From: Mermis nigrescens
Lineage: Eukaryota; Nematoda; Enoplea; Mermithida; Mermithidae
Assembly: GCA_036768485.1 (NCBI GenBank)
Contig: JAVLUZ010000154.1
Coordinates: 34,999,051-35,063,050, forward strand
Direction of reading: 5' to 3'
DNA: 64,000 bases
How positions within the stretch are numbered: position 1 is the stretch's first letter; the number at the start of each line of letters is the position of its first letter. The notes under the pieces were generated by a model, which saw only the letters and a list, made by a program, of their open reading frames with translations, ran no database searches and had not been told where the DNA came from. Both the position numbers and the translations under genes were made by a program. Shown here piece by piece: positions 63,638-64,000 of this stretch.

Positions 63638-64000
63638 ATGGGATTAGCACGCACATGGTCCATAATGATGAGAATATCAGTGCAAGCGAGATAAGTTAAA
63701 ATAACAAAAAACATTGCATACGGTCATGAAAATGCGTGCTCAGTAAAATGATCTCGAAACAACAATCCTTTGACATTATCCTTGCTTAAGTCCAAATGGT
63801 CATTCGAGTTTCCGACTCCATCCAGGTTATCATTCCAAAAGAGTAAACATTTTTGAACTGCTCTGTTGTATATAATTGCACAAGTTACAATAGGCAAGGC
63901 AAGTACGTTCAGGCAGGATACAGCCTACTTCTTACTTTTATGCAAATGTTTATCATTGAATTTGCTTTGCCTTGAAGGTTTACATCTACAAAAGTAGTAG
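63638..64000. other. Anonymous sequence to the window edge
   Basis: Nothing was recognised; no frame of note. Confidence 0.45.

Overview
The window is AT-rich eukaryotic DNA, almost certainly from an invertebrate animal. Its two recognisable genes have GT-AG introns, one encodes an immunoglobulin-type membrane glycoprotein, and most of the rest is repeats. I cannot name the species. Only about 1.8 kb of the 64 kb is intact coding sequence that I can defend.

Genes. (1) On the + strand, a glutaredoxin is split into exons at 29365-29572 and 37882-37970. Its 8.3-kb intron is filled largely by transposons; the first, ATG-bearing exon is not identified. (2) On the - strand, a seven-exon gene (53820 down to 44339) has compatible intron phases throughout and predicts a 514-residue protein: signal peptide, Ig-like domain, cysteine-rich domain, a further beta-rich module, a second Ig-like domain, one membrane span and a short tail. 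(3) Broken coding remnants: two hAT transposase fragments (9790-10161 and 21374-21649), a mariner-type transposase remnant (around 36040-36230, minus) and a C2H2 zinc-finger pseudogene (34111-33680, minus).

Mobile DNA. The window is a graveyard of short non-autonomous DNA elements, most of them hAT-like: terminal inverted repeats beginning CAGTG, CAGGG, TAGGG, TAGAG or CATAC, flanked by 8-bp target duplications. Twelve insertions show perfect 8-bp duplications (TTTGCAGT, CTCCCCTC, CTGCCAGT, GTTTCATG, GTGATTAC, ATTGGAAG, ATAGGTAC, GTCCCAAC, ACCCCAAG, GTTGTGAT, CTTGCAAG, CATGTATG), and several more are near-perfect. They nest up to three deep (15270-20055). Other families are a TTAA-type element carrying a 20-bp minisatellite (12778-13608 and 56159-57010), a foldback element with tandemly repeated arms (22461-23806), a long-TIR element (33159-35499), and a duplicated 'TTTACAC' repeat family (40630-42045 and 59640-61910).

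Layout: 1-4752 nested MITEs; 4753-7754 mostly featureless; 7755-13608 hAT element, MITEs and tandem repeats; 14306-20055 large nested hAT-like cluster; 20536-23806 hAT transposase relic, MITEs and foldback element; 23885-27500 mostly anonymous AT-rich DNA with a palindromic MITE; 27514-29176 another hAT-like element; 29365-37970 glutaredoxin gene; 38129-43282 MITE cluster; 44339-53820 Ig-type gene with MITEs in its introns; 54430-63637 repeat families.

The most unusual signals are (a) hAT-like elements whose interiors are giant convergent minisatellites able to fold back (29740-31862, with a similar arrangement at 39329-40200), and (b) a recurring short palindrome GGCGCGAAGCGCC, with core GCGAAGC, scattered through otherwise unrelated repeat families.
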